NCBI RefSeq assembly: GCF_002368095.1
Contig: NZ_AP018227.1
Location: 248,001-312,000, forward strand
Length of the DNA: 64,000 nt
DNA from: Calothrix parasitica NIES-267
GTDB taxonomy: Bacteria > Cyanobacteriota > Cyanobacteriia > Cyanobacteriales > Nostocaceae
Reading direction: 5' to 3'
How positions within the stretch are numbered: the stretch's first letter is position 1; the number at the start of each line of letters is the position of its first letter. Below the pieces are notes generated by a model. The model saw nothing but the letters and a program-made list of their open reading frames with translations. It searched no databases and was not told the DNA's origin. Position numbers and translations under genes: made by a program. This document shows, in pieces, positions 52,781-61,063 of this stretch.

Positions 52781-55417
52781 CTACAACCTCGGGTCTACCG
52801 GTTCACTTTCCAAAGCCAAAATTCCAAATACACATTCATGAACCCGTCGTAATGGAGAATCAGCAACGAATCTTTCCAATGCTTCCACACCCAAAGCAAA
52901 TTCTCGCATTGCTAAGGAGCGTTTTAACGACAACCCCCGCTTTCTCAATCGTTCTAAGTTCTCCTCAGTAGTATATTCCGCTCCGTAAATTATCCGCAGA
53001 TATTCTTTACCCCGACATTTCACTGCTGGTTGCAAAATTCCCCGGTTACCTTTGACGATAAATTCCATCGGTTTAACAACCATCCCCTCACCACCTTTAC
53101 TGGTCATTTCTTCCCACCAGTGGGTTCCTTCGGCTTCGCTGCTGGGGTCGTTTACATCTATAATTTTGTAATTGGTTGCCATTAATAATTCTGAGTTGGC
53201 TGTTTCTAAAATCGCAGCTTGTTCCATGTGCCAGGAATGGTTCTTATCTGTATGTAACGTACCTTCTGTAGCTAAAATATGGAATGGTGCAAGTTTGATA
53301 TCGGAAATATCCTTAACTTCCCAACAGTAGCGACGGTAAGCGTCTACATACTGATTTGCCATTTCTTGACGTTCTTGAAATTTACTTAATAACGAGTCAA
53401 CTTCAACACCGTTTTGGCTAGCTTGAGCAAGTACATTTATGGCATTACTTAAAGCGGGACGAGAAGCCGCACCTACTGCTGCATATTGGTTACGGATTAA
53501 TCCTTGAGCTTTTGCAGACCAGGGCATCAGTTCGCAATCGAGACATACCCAATCGGTGTTTAATCTCGACCAAAAATCACTTTCAGAAAGAGCGTTATTT
53601 ACCCGTTGAAGAAATTCCGCTTCTAATTCCGAATTATTAAAAAAGCGTCTGCCGGTGCGAGTGTAACAAATACCGATTCCTTCGTTAACAATTCCAAATT
53701 TTCTTTTAACAGCTTCCTCATCGCGACATACGATAACCACCGCTCGCGAACCCATGTGTTTTTCTTCGCAAATTACTTCAGTAACTCCTTGGTTTTTATA
53801 ATAAGCAAAAGCTTGTTTGGGATGCTCCAAATATCCGGGTAATTGAGAAGTTTCTACGGGTGACATGGTAGGAGGAAGGTAAATCAACCATTTGGGATTC
53901 GCAGCAAACCGACTCATCACTTCTAAAGCAGCAATTGAATTTTCTTCGCGGATGGTAATCTTGTTTTGCAGACGGACATTAATAATCCGCTTACCCAGGA
54001 CATCATCAATATTTAAAACATCATCTAATTGCTGCTGGGAACTCATTCCCGTCACGGTACTATTCCCCAAAGGTTTCACGGGTTCGCAATAAACTTTCGC
54101 AGCATCAACGCTAACTAATTCCCTTTCCGGATACCTTAAAGCAGTTAACTTTCCACCAAAAACGCAACCAGTATCAATATCAATTGTATTATTCAACCAT
54201 TCCGCTTCCGGTACGGGAGTATGTCCGTAAACCACCATCGCTTCACCGCGATATTCCGCAGCCCAATTGTACCTGACTGGTAAACCAAATTCATCGATTT
54301 CACCGGTAGTTTCACCATAAAGTGCAAAACTCCGCACCTTTCCCGAACCTCTCCCCTGCATTTCTTCTCTCATTCCTGCATGAGCTACTACCAACTTTCC
54401 ATCATCTAGGACGAAATGACTTACTAAGGAGTCAATAAAATTTTCAACTTCTTTAAGAAAAGGTTCTTTCACTTCTGGTGATAAAGCTTCGATTTCCGCA
54501 ACAGTTTGCTCTAAACCGTGATTGATTTTAACTTTTTTACCGCGTATTTGCCGTAAAAGCTTGTGTTCGTGATTACCGGGGACGCAGATAGCAGAACCCG
54601 ATTCAACCATGCTTTTTACCAGTTTGACAGTATCCAGAATTCGGGGACCTCTATCTACTAAATCACCGAGGAATAAGGCTTTGCGTCCTTCAGGATGGGA
54701 GTAAGTATGAGAGGGAGAAGAGGGGGGAGAAGGGGTAGAATTAATATTTTTAACTACTAACTGCTCACTGTTCACTGATAACTGTTCACTGTTAACTGAC
54801 TTCTGGTAGCCTAGTTTTTCTAGCAGTAATTCTAATTCGTCACAGCAACCGTGAATATCACCGATAATATCAAATGGCCCGTGCTCGTGTTTGCGATTGT
54901 TCCATAATGGTTGACGTTTGATTTCTACAGCTTCGATTTCTTCGATAGAATTAAGTACGTAAACAAAGCGAAAACCTTCTTTTTGTAAACCTCTTAAGGA
55001 ACGTCTTAAATTTTGCACGTGACGCTGAACTACGTAAGAACCAAATTGTCTATCCGGACGTTGTTTATTGCGTTCGTGACAGACATGTTCTGGTAGATTT
55101 AAAACAATTGCAACGGGTAGACAATGATATTCTCTTGCTAAGTTGACATAATATTTGCGGTCTTCTTTTTGAACGTTGGTTGCGTCAATTACCGTGAGCT
55201 TGGCTGCTGCTAAACGTTTATGAGCGATGTAGTGAAGTAAGTCAAAAGCGTCCTTGGAAGCTGCTTGGCTATTTTCATCGTTGGACACCAATCCGCGACA
55301 AAAATCGGAGGATAAGACTTCAAATGGTTGAAAATGTTTTTTAGCAAAGCTTGATTTACCAGAACCGGATGCACCGATTAGCGTTACTAACGATAGTTCG
55401 GGGATAGTTATTTTCAT
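52781..55417 (-). CDS. pnkp: Bacterial Pnkp: polynucleotide kinase-phosphatase-ligase
   Basis: An 878-residue three-domain RNA repair enzyme. The 5'-OH kinase is at about 1-165 (Walker A GASGSGKSSFAKKHF, then ERNKQRPDRQFG). The 2',3'-phosphatase (calcineurin-like) is at about 178-450 with FDIIGDIHGC, GDLVDRGP, PGNHEHK and VYGHTPVPEAE. The adenylyltransferase/ligase is at about 480-878 with the nucleotidyl-Lys motif EEKHMGSRAVVIV near 551, DWVCLDCELMPW and EGMVVKP. Pnkp heals both ends of a cut RNA and, with Hen1, seals it. An in-frame tandem repeat interrupts the phosphatase domain (separate entry). hen1 lies about 6 kb away. Confidence 0.96.
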   Translation of the reverse strand: MKITIPELSLVTLIGASGSGKSSFAKKHFQPFEVLSSDFCRGLVSNDENSQAASKDAFDLLHYIAHKRLAAAKLTVIDATNVQKEDRKYYVNLAREYHCLPVAIVLNLPEHVCHERNKQRPDRQFGSYVVQRHVQNLRRSLRGLQKEGFRFVYVLNSIEEIEAVEIKRQPLWNNRKHEHGPFDIIGDIHGCCDELELLLEKLGYQKSVNSEQLSVNSEQLVVKNINSTPSPPSSPSHTYSHPEGRKALFLGDLVDRGPRILDTVKLVKSMVESGSAICVPGNHEHKLLRQIRGKKVKINHGLEQTVAEIEALSPEVKEPFLKEVENFIDSLVSHFVLDDGKLVVAHAGMREEMQGRGSGKVRSFALYGETTGEIDEFGLPVRYNWAAEYRGEAMVVYGHTPVPEAEWLNNTIDIDTGCVFGGKLTALRYPERELVSVDAAKVYCEPVKPLGNSTVTGMSSQQQLDDVLNIDDVLGKRIINVRLQNKITIREENSIAALEVMSRFAANPKWLIYLPPTMSPVETSQLPGYLEHPKQAFAYYKNQGVTEVICEEKHMGSRAVVIVCRDEEAVKRKFGIVNEGIGICYTRTGRRFFNNSELEAEFLQRVNNALSESDFWSRLNTDWVCLDCELMPWSAKAQGLIRNQYAAVGAASRPALSNAINVLAQASQNGVEVDSLLSKFQERQEMANQYVDAYRRYCWEVKDISDIKLAPFHILATEGTLHTDKNHSWHMEQAAILETANSELLMATNYKIIDVNDPSSEAEGTHWWEEMTSKGGEGMVVKPMEFIVKGNRGILQPAVKCRGKEYLRIIYGAEYTTEENLERLRKRGLSLKRSLAMREFALGVEALERFVADSPLRRVHECVFGILALESEPVDPRL
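54690..54805. repeat. STRR and proline-rich insert inside the Pnkp phosphatase domain
   Basis: Heptamers AACTGTT/CACTGTT/AACTGAC/CACTGAT encode SVNSEQLSVNSEQLVV followed by a Ser/Pro stretch (TPSPPSSPS). The insert lies between GDIHGC (motif I) and GDLVDRGP (motif II), keeps the frame and makes this copy longer at this site than the family norm. Confidence 0.85.
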
Positions 55418-55600
55418 CGCTGCTTAAGAATATAATGAACCACAAAGGGAATATCAAATATACTGATTTATTTACCGTATGTTATAGCCTTACTCCGTCC
55501 TGCGGACACCCCTCTCTGCTATTTTGGAGAGGGGAAGGGGGTGAGGTTTTTCGGTAAACTTTTACTCGTTGTAAGGGAAACCTCTTCCTTCCAACCAGTT

Positions 55601-55879
55601 TTATTTTTCAATTAAGTTAATAATAGCTTTATGAATTGAAGATGCTTGATAATTCTTCACAATAATATCTGGTAAGGTCGCAAACTCTTCATCTATCCAA
55701 TCAAGATTATTCACATTATTCAAAAAATATTTTTTGCTCCAAATATTTAAACTAATCTTTTTACCATTAGAAAAATATATGATGGCATTACAATATTCTT
55801 CACCAAATCTTTTATCTAATTCAATATTATATTCATCAACTTCGAGCCATATTCTGTATTGATGCTCTGAATTGTTCAT
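55601..55879 (-). CDS. Small hypothetical protein
   Basis: A 92-residue soluble protein beginning MNNSEHQYRIWLEVDEYNIE. It is acidic with several aromatic residues and no recognised motif or membrane segment. It is divergent from the TPR gene. The family is not recognised; such short genes are often immunity-like or orphan proteins, which cannot be shown here. Confidence 0.6.
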   Translation of the reverse strand: MNNSEHQYRIWLEVDEYNIELDKRFGEEYCNAIIYFSNGKKISLNIWSKKYFLNNVNNLDWIDEEFATLPDIIVKNYQASSIHKAIINLIEK

Positions 55880-56018
55880 TATTATACATTAAAACTAAGA
55901 AAATATATTTTTTTAATTAAGCACTGTTCGCAGTGTAATAGATATGATTATTATCTGTTATAAATGGATTAATTAAATTCAATTTTCTTCTTTTTCATAA
56001 GAAACTTTAAAATCTAAA

Positions 56019-57332
56019 ATGAATTTATCTGATTGCTGGAAAGGCTTGCATCATCTAGGGGTATCTCTTATAGAACTTAAGCGCTTTGAAGAAGCGCTAC
56101 TAATTTACAATCAAATTTTAGAATCTGAACCAAACGCTTACGATGCTCTTGTCTTCCGGGGAATCGCACTACAAGGTTTAGAAAGTTTTGAAGAAGCGCT
56201 GATTGATTTTGATAGAGCAATCGCACATTCATCTGATTCTCCTTATGTTTGGTATGAGAGGGGAATGGCTTTATATAAACTCGGAAGATTACCAGAGACC
56301 CTCGCATCTATTGATATCGCTATAGAACTTCAGCCTGATTACCTTAAAGCTTTGTTATTGCGAGGTATGGTACTTCTAGAACAAAAAAGATTAGAAACAG
56401 CACTAATCAGTTTTGAAAAACTCATAAAAATGAAGCCTAATTATTCACAAGCTTGGCATGAGAAAGGCTTGACACTCTATGAATTAGGTCAGTTAGAATA
56501 TGCTGTCATGTGCTTTGATAAAGCAATCGATTTCAAACCAAATTTCGAGTTAGCTTGGTATGATAAAGGTATTGCTTTATTCGATTTAGGAAAATTTAAA
56601 TCTGCTTTAACTTGTTTTGAGAAAGTAATCGAAATTCAGCCATTCCATGCAAATGCTTGGTACGAGAAAGGCTGTACTCTAGATAAATTAGGAAAGTTAG
56701 AGGATGCCATTAGCTGTTTTAAGAAAGCAGTAGAAATTAAGTCTGATTCTCCAGAAGCTTTAAATAGAATGGCAGATATTCTATATAGTTTGGGAAAATT
56801 AGAAGATGCTATTGATACTTTTAATAAACTGATACAATTAGACCCTAAAAATTGCCAAATTCGCAATCGCTTGGGGACTACTCTAGGTAAGTCAGAAAGA
56901 TATGAAGATGCAATTAGAGTTTTTGATAAAGTAATAGAAATAGACTCACACAACTATGTCGCACATTGCTTTAGAGGTTTTACGCTTCATAAATTAGGAC
57001 AACATGAAGATGCAATTAGAGCTTTCAATCAAGCAATAGAAATTAATCCAAATTATGACTTAGCATGGAAAATATATGGTTCGGTGCTGCATAAATTAGA
57101 AAGAAACGAAGAAGCAATTTTATTTTTCGATAAAGCTTTAGATTTATGTCCAAACCAGCCAAATATTCTATATGATAAAGCTTGCTGCTATGTGGCTTTA
57201 GATCAGATAGATTTAGCAATTATAAATTTACAAAAAGCGATAATTATTAATCCCAAAGAATTCCGTGACAAAGTTAAAAATGAGTCATATTTCGATAAAA
57301 TTCGCGATGATATAAGATTTCAAGCTTTATAG
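56019..57332 (+). CDS. Tetratricopeptide-repeat protein
   Basis: A 437-residue protein made almost entirely of about 12 TPR units of 34 residues. Repeated signatures are AWYDKGIALFDLGKFKSAL, AWYEKGCTLDKLGKLEDA and NYVAHCFRGFTLHKLGQHED, with F/Y at repeat ends (CFEKVIEIQP). The C-terminus DKVKNESYFDKIRDDIRFQAL matches the tail of many cyanobacterial TPR proteins. It is a protein-binding scaffold, partners unknown. No signal peptide. Confidence 0.92.
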   Translation: MNLSDCWKGLHHLGVSLIELKRFEEALLIYNQILESEPNAYDALVFRGIALQGLESFEEALIDFDRAIAHSSDSPYVWYERGMALYKLGRLPETLASIDIAIELQPDYLKALLLRGMVLLEQKRLETALISFEKLIKMKPNYSQAWHEKGLTLYELGQLEYAVMCFDKAIDFKPNFELAWYDKGIALFDLGKFKSALTCFEKVIEIQPFHANAWYEKGCTLDKLGKLEDAISCFKKAVEIKSDSPEALNRMADILYSLGKLEDAIDTFNKLIQLDPKNCQIRNRLGTTLGKSERYEDAIRVFDKVIEIDSHNYVAHCFRGFTLHKLGQHEDAIRAFNQAIEINPNYDLAWKIYGSVLHKLERNEEAILFFDKALDLCPNQPNILYDKACCYVALDQIDLAIINLQKAIIINPKEFRDKVKNESYFDKIRDDIRFQAL

Positions 57333-58075
57333 TGCTGCATAAATTGAAAATTTCATCTACTTTCCTCTCCATACTAGGGAAAAGGATAGGGGATTCGTAC
57401 CTTTGACCTTTCCCTAATTTTTTATTTTTAGAGTTAGTTCTAATGAATTTATATTTTTGTAGGCAAATAATTATTTTTTTTGGATTTTGCGAAAATGATA
57501 ATATGTATAGTTTTTTGCTTAAACTAGCCGCAACTCAATATGAGATTAATTGATTTCACAATATAATTTTTACCACAAAATTAAGGGTAGCAAATGCAGA
57601 GAGAGAAAAAATCTGCGTAATTTTTTTGTATTTAATAACATGTAGATAGTCATTTTTACGGCAGACAAATATAAATATAATTAACCTATCAGAGGCGCTA
57701 TAAATGCATATTCCACAATAATTCATTGCAATGAATGCAAAATTGCTGTGTAAATACTTTCATTTCTAAATTATTCATACTAAGTTAAATGCTTTAAATA
57801 AGAATACAAGTATTTACCATGGTGAAAGTATGAATGTATTTTACTCATTATAAGAAGTCGTATTTATTACACCCTTAAGTTACTTCTTTAATTGCTTAAG
57901 TTAACTTGTGCAATTCAGCAAAACATTACAGGCTAATATTGTTTGCTCAACATGCTGATAAGGTTTTATTTGATGCTTAGCATAATCAATAAAAGCTTTA
58001 GACAGAGCGCAGTATTACCGCAAATTGTTTTAATTTAAACAGTTTAATTTTTGACAACAAAGAGGTGTAATTAAC
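57333..58075. other. Non-coding region upstream of an RTX gene
   Basis: 743 bases, AT-rich, with no credible ORF. Inverted words TAAATTATTCATACTAAG and CTTTAAATAAGAATACAAG near 57770-57800 are weak. It may hold the RTX gene's promoter. Confidence 0.4.
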
Positions 58076-59053
58076 ATGGCGAATATTAATGGTACAGCAG
58101 GTAGAGACCAGCTTGTCGGTAGTCCGGTCGATGATTTAATCAAAGGTTTAGCTGGTAACGATAATATATTTGCTGGTGACGGTAATGACACTATTCAACT
58201 TGGCAAGGGTGACGATTTTGTACTTGCTGAAGGTGGTAATGACACTGTTAAAGGTGGAAGCGGAACCGATTTGATTTCAGGTGGTTCCGGAGATGATTCG
58301 CTTCTGGGAGGTGATGATAACGACAACTTACTTGGTGAAGCTGGAGATGATACTATTCTCGGTGGAAAGGGGAACGACAACCTAGCTGGAGATGATATTT
58401 TGGGTAGCATCTCGGGGAATGATGTTCTTCGTGGAGGTGAAGGACAAGACAATTTAGCTGGTGGTCCGGGAAATGACCAAGTATTTGGTGGAAGTGGTGA
58501 AGATTTGATGACGGGTAATACCGGAGATGATGAAGTAAGAGGAGGTGCAGGTAATGATTTAGTATTCGGTGGTGAATCGGGGAACGATTCGGTATATGGT
58601 GGCAGTGGTGATGACACAGTTATTGGTGAATCAGGGAACGATGAAATTTTTGGTGGTCAAGGAAACGATATTTTATTTGGAACAACATTCGACCCTACTC
58701 AAGGACTTGGTACGGGAGAAGTTGACGTTTTAACAGGTGGTAATGGTAACGATGCATTTGTTTTAGCCGGAGAACTTTTAGACGGTACCAAGGCTGTTTT
58801 CTATAATGACAACGACACTTCGAGTGCTGGAATTGATGATTATGCAGTAATTACAGACTTTCAGAATAACGATATTATCCAATTGATTGGTTCTGGAAGT
58901 GATTATTCTCTTGGGGTATCGACCGAGGGTTTAGAGTCGGGAACCGGTATATTTTTTAACGATGGTGAAAACCCAGAATTAATTGGGATTGTTGCAGATA
59001 TATCCCCCGACAGTTTGAGTTTAGATGATTCCAGTCAATTTAATTTTATCTGA
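58076..59053 (+). CDS. RTX (hemolysin-type) calcium-binding protein
   Basis: A 325-residue acidic protein with an uninterrupted set of GGxGxDxUx nonapeptides over residues about 15-210 (KGLAGNDNIFAGDGND, LRGGEGQDNLAGGPGND, YGGSGDDTVIGESGNDE), predicted to fold as Ca2+-bound parallel beta-rolls. The C-terminal domain (220-325) with DDYAVITDFQNNDIIQLIG is the usual RTX tail used for type I export. There is no N-terminal signal peptide, as expected. Probably surface or secreted. A hairpin terminator follows. Confidence 0.93.
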   Translation: MANINGTAGRDQLVGSPVDDLIKGLAGNDNIFAGDGNDTIQLGKGDDFVLAEGGNDTVKGGSGTDLISGGSGDDSLLGGDDNDNLLGEAGDDTILGGKGNDNLAGDDILGSISGNDVLRGGEGQDNLAGGPGNDQVFGGSGEDLMTGNTGDDEVRGGAGNDLVFGGESGNDSVYGGSGDDTVIGESGNDEIFGGQGNDILFGTTFDPTQGLGTGEVDVLTGGNGNDAFVLAGELLDGTKAVFYNDNDTSSAGIDDYAVITDFQNNDIIQLIGSGSDYSLGVSTEGLESGTGIFFNDGENPELIGIVADISPDSLSLDDSSQFNFI

Positions 59054-59067
59054 TTATCAACTGCAAT

Positions 59068-59107
59068 AGTTGTCTAAAGAAACTTACACAGTCGTCTTTA
59101 GACAACT
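59068..59107 (+). terminator. Terminator of the RTX gene
   Basis: AGTTGTCTAAAGA (59068-59080) pairs with TCTTTAGACAACT (59095-59107), a 13-bp stem 15 bases after the stop, followed by GTTGTTATT. Confidence 0.75.
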
Positions 59108-59216
59108 GTTGTTATTAATCGGGGAATTATATTCTTCGGTAATGTTGAGATTGCAAAAATATGGATTGATAAAACGGTGTTCGTGTTTCACCAAAGATAA
59201 TTAGAGGGGTTGACTT

Positions 59217-59405
59217 ATGAGTAAAATCAATGGATTTGTTGGATGCAGAAATTTTTTGAAATTGGTTGGTATTGGTAGCACTCTAGCAGCAACAACGATA
59301 GGTGGTAAAAGTATTTTATTTTCAGAAGCTGTTATTGCTCGGAAGGTCGTTAATTCACAAGAAAGTCTCCAAACTATTTCTCCTGATGAAGGATTACAAG
59401 TTTGA
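59217..59405 (+). pseudogene. N-terminal remnant of a Tat-exported protein, possibly a beta-carbonic anhydrase
   Basis: A 62-codon ORF: MSKINGFVGCRNFLKLVGIG then a hydrophobic stretch, ending ISPDEGLQV. The CRNFLKLVGIGS core resembles a Tat signal (RRxFLK) with the first Arg changed to Cys. Secreted cyanobacterial carbonic anhydrases I recall begin in a similar way and continue at the SPDEALQ segment into the enzyme, which is missing here. The reading frame stops (TGA) and no further homology is seen. It could instead be an unrelated short peptide. Confidence 0.4.
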
Positions 59406-59483
59406 TAGATTTTATTTACGATTTAACAACGATATATTAATATTTTGACAACTATAGCATTCCTAAATCATTTGTGAGATTTG

Positions 59484-59516
59484 AGAAACCCGGTTTTTTG
59501 GAAAAACCGGGTTTCT
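59484..59516. terminator. Strong AGAAACCCGGTTTTT hairpin
   Basis: A perfect 15-bp inverted repeat (59484-59498 with 59502-59516) around a 3-nt loop. Same dispersed family as 40757-40822 and 48096-48130; likely terminator or mobile hairpin. Confidence 0.65.
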
Positions 59517-59614
59517 GACATCTATCTTTCTCACGACTCATATAGGATTGCTATATAAACCGGGTTTATTTGAGATTCTAGACAATGATTTAATAAGTAA
59601 TTAAACAAAATTAA

Positions 59615-59700
59615 TTACACAATGTCATTGCGAGTGGAACGGAGTGAAACGAAGCAATCACAAGGGTTAGGATTACTTCGCTTCGCTCGTAATGACGGTA
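59615..59700. repeat. Dispersed repeat CATTGCGAGTGGAACGGAG ... CTCGTAATGAC
   Basis: Related to the interiors of the MITEs at 41741 and 43852 (GTCATTGCGA ... CGTAATGAC), but without the AGGACTTACGCAA ends. Contains CACAAGGGTTAGGATTA as at 50210. Confidence 0.7.
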
Positions 59701-59763
59701 AATATTTTTGTTCACTTACTTATGTCAGCTAACTATAATTATTCATAAATAATTGAAGTGATT

Positions 59764-60522
59764 TCAATACCCCAAAAGCTTTCCAATAAAGCCACTATAA
59801 TCATCTTTCATCGGTAAATCCAATTCTCTTTTTATGCGTCTTCTCATTGTAAAAACAGTTTCTTCTTTAACCGGGTTATATCCTTCTTTTTTGTATTCTT
59901 CCCAATACAAACCCATACCGCGTTTTTGCCAATTGGGTAATTCGTTAAAATTAATTCCGTGTTGAAATAATAATTCGTTTTTATCAGCTACCGATAAACC
60001 ATCCATTATACTAGTAGCTTTCCTGGCTGTTTCTCCGTCTCCACGCAAACACCAATAACAGTGAGAATTCAGTGAATTTCTATGAGCATCTTGCTGTCTC
60101 CAGCGGAAATAATCTATTACTTGTTGAATATTTGCGAGTTGAGAAATACGACAATCAAAACAACCCATATCCCCTAAAAGTAAGGAAAATTTCGCGCTCG
60201 CTTCTCCTGCTAAAACCGAGTTTATTTTACGGGTTTTACGATTAAAAGTTTCATCTTCTAAGCTGAATAGTAGAGAAATTTCATCGCTTTGAGTATAACC
60301 GTAAATAATATCAAAGCCGCTATTCATTAAATGTTCTACAGTATCTAACATATAGTCGCGAAAACGTTCATCGTAGGGAGCTTTAAATTTATGAACTTCT
60401 TTCGTTAACTTAGTGAAACCGCGTCCATCTAATCTAGCTACAATATAAATTCCCGGTAATACGCAATAATCGTGAGCGGTTTCAAACACCCGCATTTTAG
60501 TATCAAGTTCATCAAACTTCAT
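59764..60522 (-). CDS. Thg1-like protein (tRNA 3'-5' polymerase / tRNA-His guanylyltransferase family)
   Basis: A 252-residue Thg1 superfamily enzyme that adds nucleotides to the 5' end of tRNAs, opposite to normal polymerases. Conserved parts are IVARLDGRGFTKLTKE (metal-binding Asp), FDIIYGYTQSDEISLLF (second Asp/Glu), SAKFSLLLG and SLNSHCYWCLRGDG. Bacterial Thg1-like proteins usually repair truncated tRNA 5' ends by templated addition, while the eukaryotic form adds G-1 to tRNA-His. Its ATG overlaps the 3' end of the upstream kinase gene by 11 bases. Third gene in hen1-kinase-thg1 order. Confidence 0.94.
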   Translation of the reverse strand: MKFDELDTKMRVFETAHDYCVLPGIYIVARLDGRGFTKLTKEVHKFKAPYDERFRDYMLDTVEHLMNSGFDIIYGYTQSDEISLLFSLEDETFNRKTRKINSVLAGEASAKFSLLLGDMGCFDCRISQLANIQQVIDYFRWRQQDAHRNSLNSHCYWCLRGDGETARKATSIMDGLSVADKNELLFQHGINFNELPNWQKRGMGLYWEEYKKEGYNPVKEETVFTMRRRIKRELDLPMKDDYSGFIGKLLGY

Positions 60523-60961
60523 GCTTCCACTCCTCTACTTTAAATGAATAATCCGAACATGTTTTTACCGAGTATATTGCATCAAATCCCTCGGTATAAC
60601 TTGGTAAAACTAATTTTTTATAAGTTGATAATAATCCGACTAAAGGAATTACTTTTTTAGCTTCCCTTTGATTATTACGTAGTTTGCAATCGGATAATCC
60701 TGAATCAAAATAATATCCTAATACCTGAAAACCTTGTAATTTAGCTGGAATAATATATTTGTGTCTTTCTTCTACTGTTGGGTTAGTGTTATCTATGACG
60801 ATTTTTTGTTTAGCTGATAAACAAGCTTCAAAAATCAACTTTTCTCTATGACGAGTTTTGAGCATATCAAGATTAATTCTGATGTGGCTATCAAGGAAGT
60901 ATTCTCGGTAAAAGGTTGATTTCCCCGCACCTTGGATACCGATAAATATGATTGCTTGCAT
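60512..60961 (-). CDS. Polynucleotide-kinase-like P-loop protein
   Basis: A 149-residue P-loop protein. The Walker A GIQGAGKSTFYREYF is at about 8-22, followed by HIRINLDMLKTRHRE (acceptor-side Asp/Arg) and IVIDNTNPTVEERHKYI, the pattern of T4 Pnk-type and zeta-toxin-like kinases. The short size fits a stand-alone nucleic-acid or nucleotide 5'-kinase. It lies between hen1 (102 bases upstream) and thg1 (11-base overlap), which suggests a role in end healing before Thg1 action. Substrate unproven. Confidence 0.85.
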   Translation of the reverse strand: MQAIIFIGIQGAGKSTFYREYFLDSHIRINLDMLKTRHREKLIFEACLSAKQKIVIDNTNPTVEERHKYIIPAKLQGFQVLGYYFDSGLSDCKLRNNQREAKKVIPLVGLLSTYKKLVLPSYTEGFDAIYSVKTCSDYSFKVEEWKHEV

Positions 60962-61018
60962 TTTGCTTTATTGCTGTTAAATTATCACATTAATATTCCT
61001 TATCAATCACAATCTGGG

Positions 61019-61041
61019 GAGACGTAGCAGTGCTACGTCTC
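61019..61041. repeat. GAGACGTAGCA palindrome
   Basis: GAGACGTAGCA-G-TGCTACGTCTC, an 11-bp perfect stem in the spacer between hen1 and the kinase gene. It is a second copy of the repeat at 14416 and might attenuate transcription between these genes. Confidence 0.65.
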
Positions 61042-61063
61042 TACACAGTTTTTTGTTTTACTA

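Noticed and set aside
58195-58617. Open frame of 140 codons on the minus strand within the RTX gene
   Set aside because: Pro/Ser-rich shadow caused by the Gly/Asp codons of RTX repeats on the other strand.
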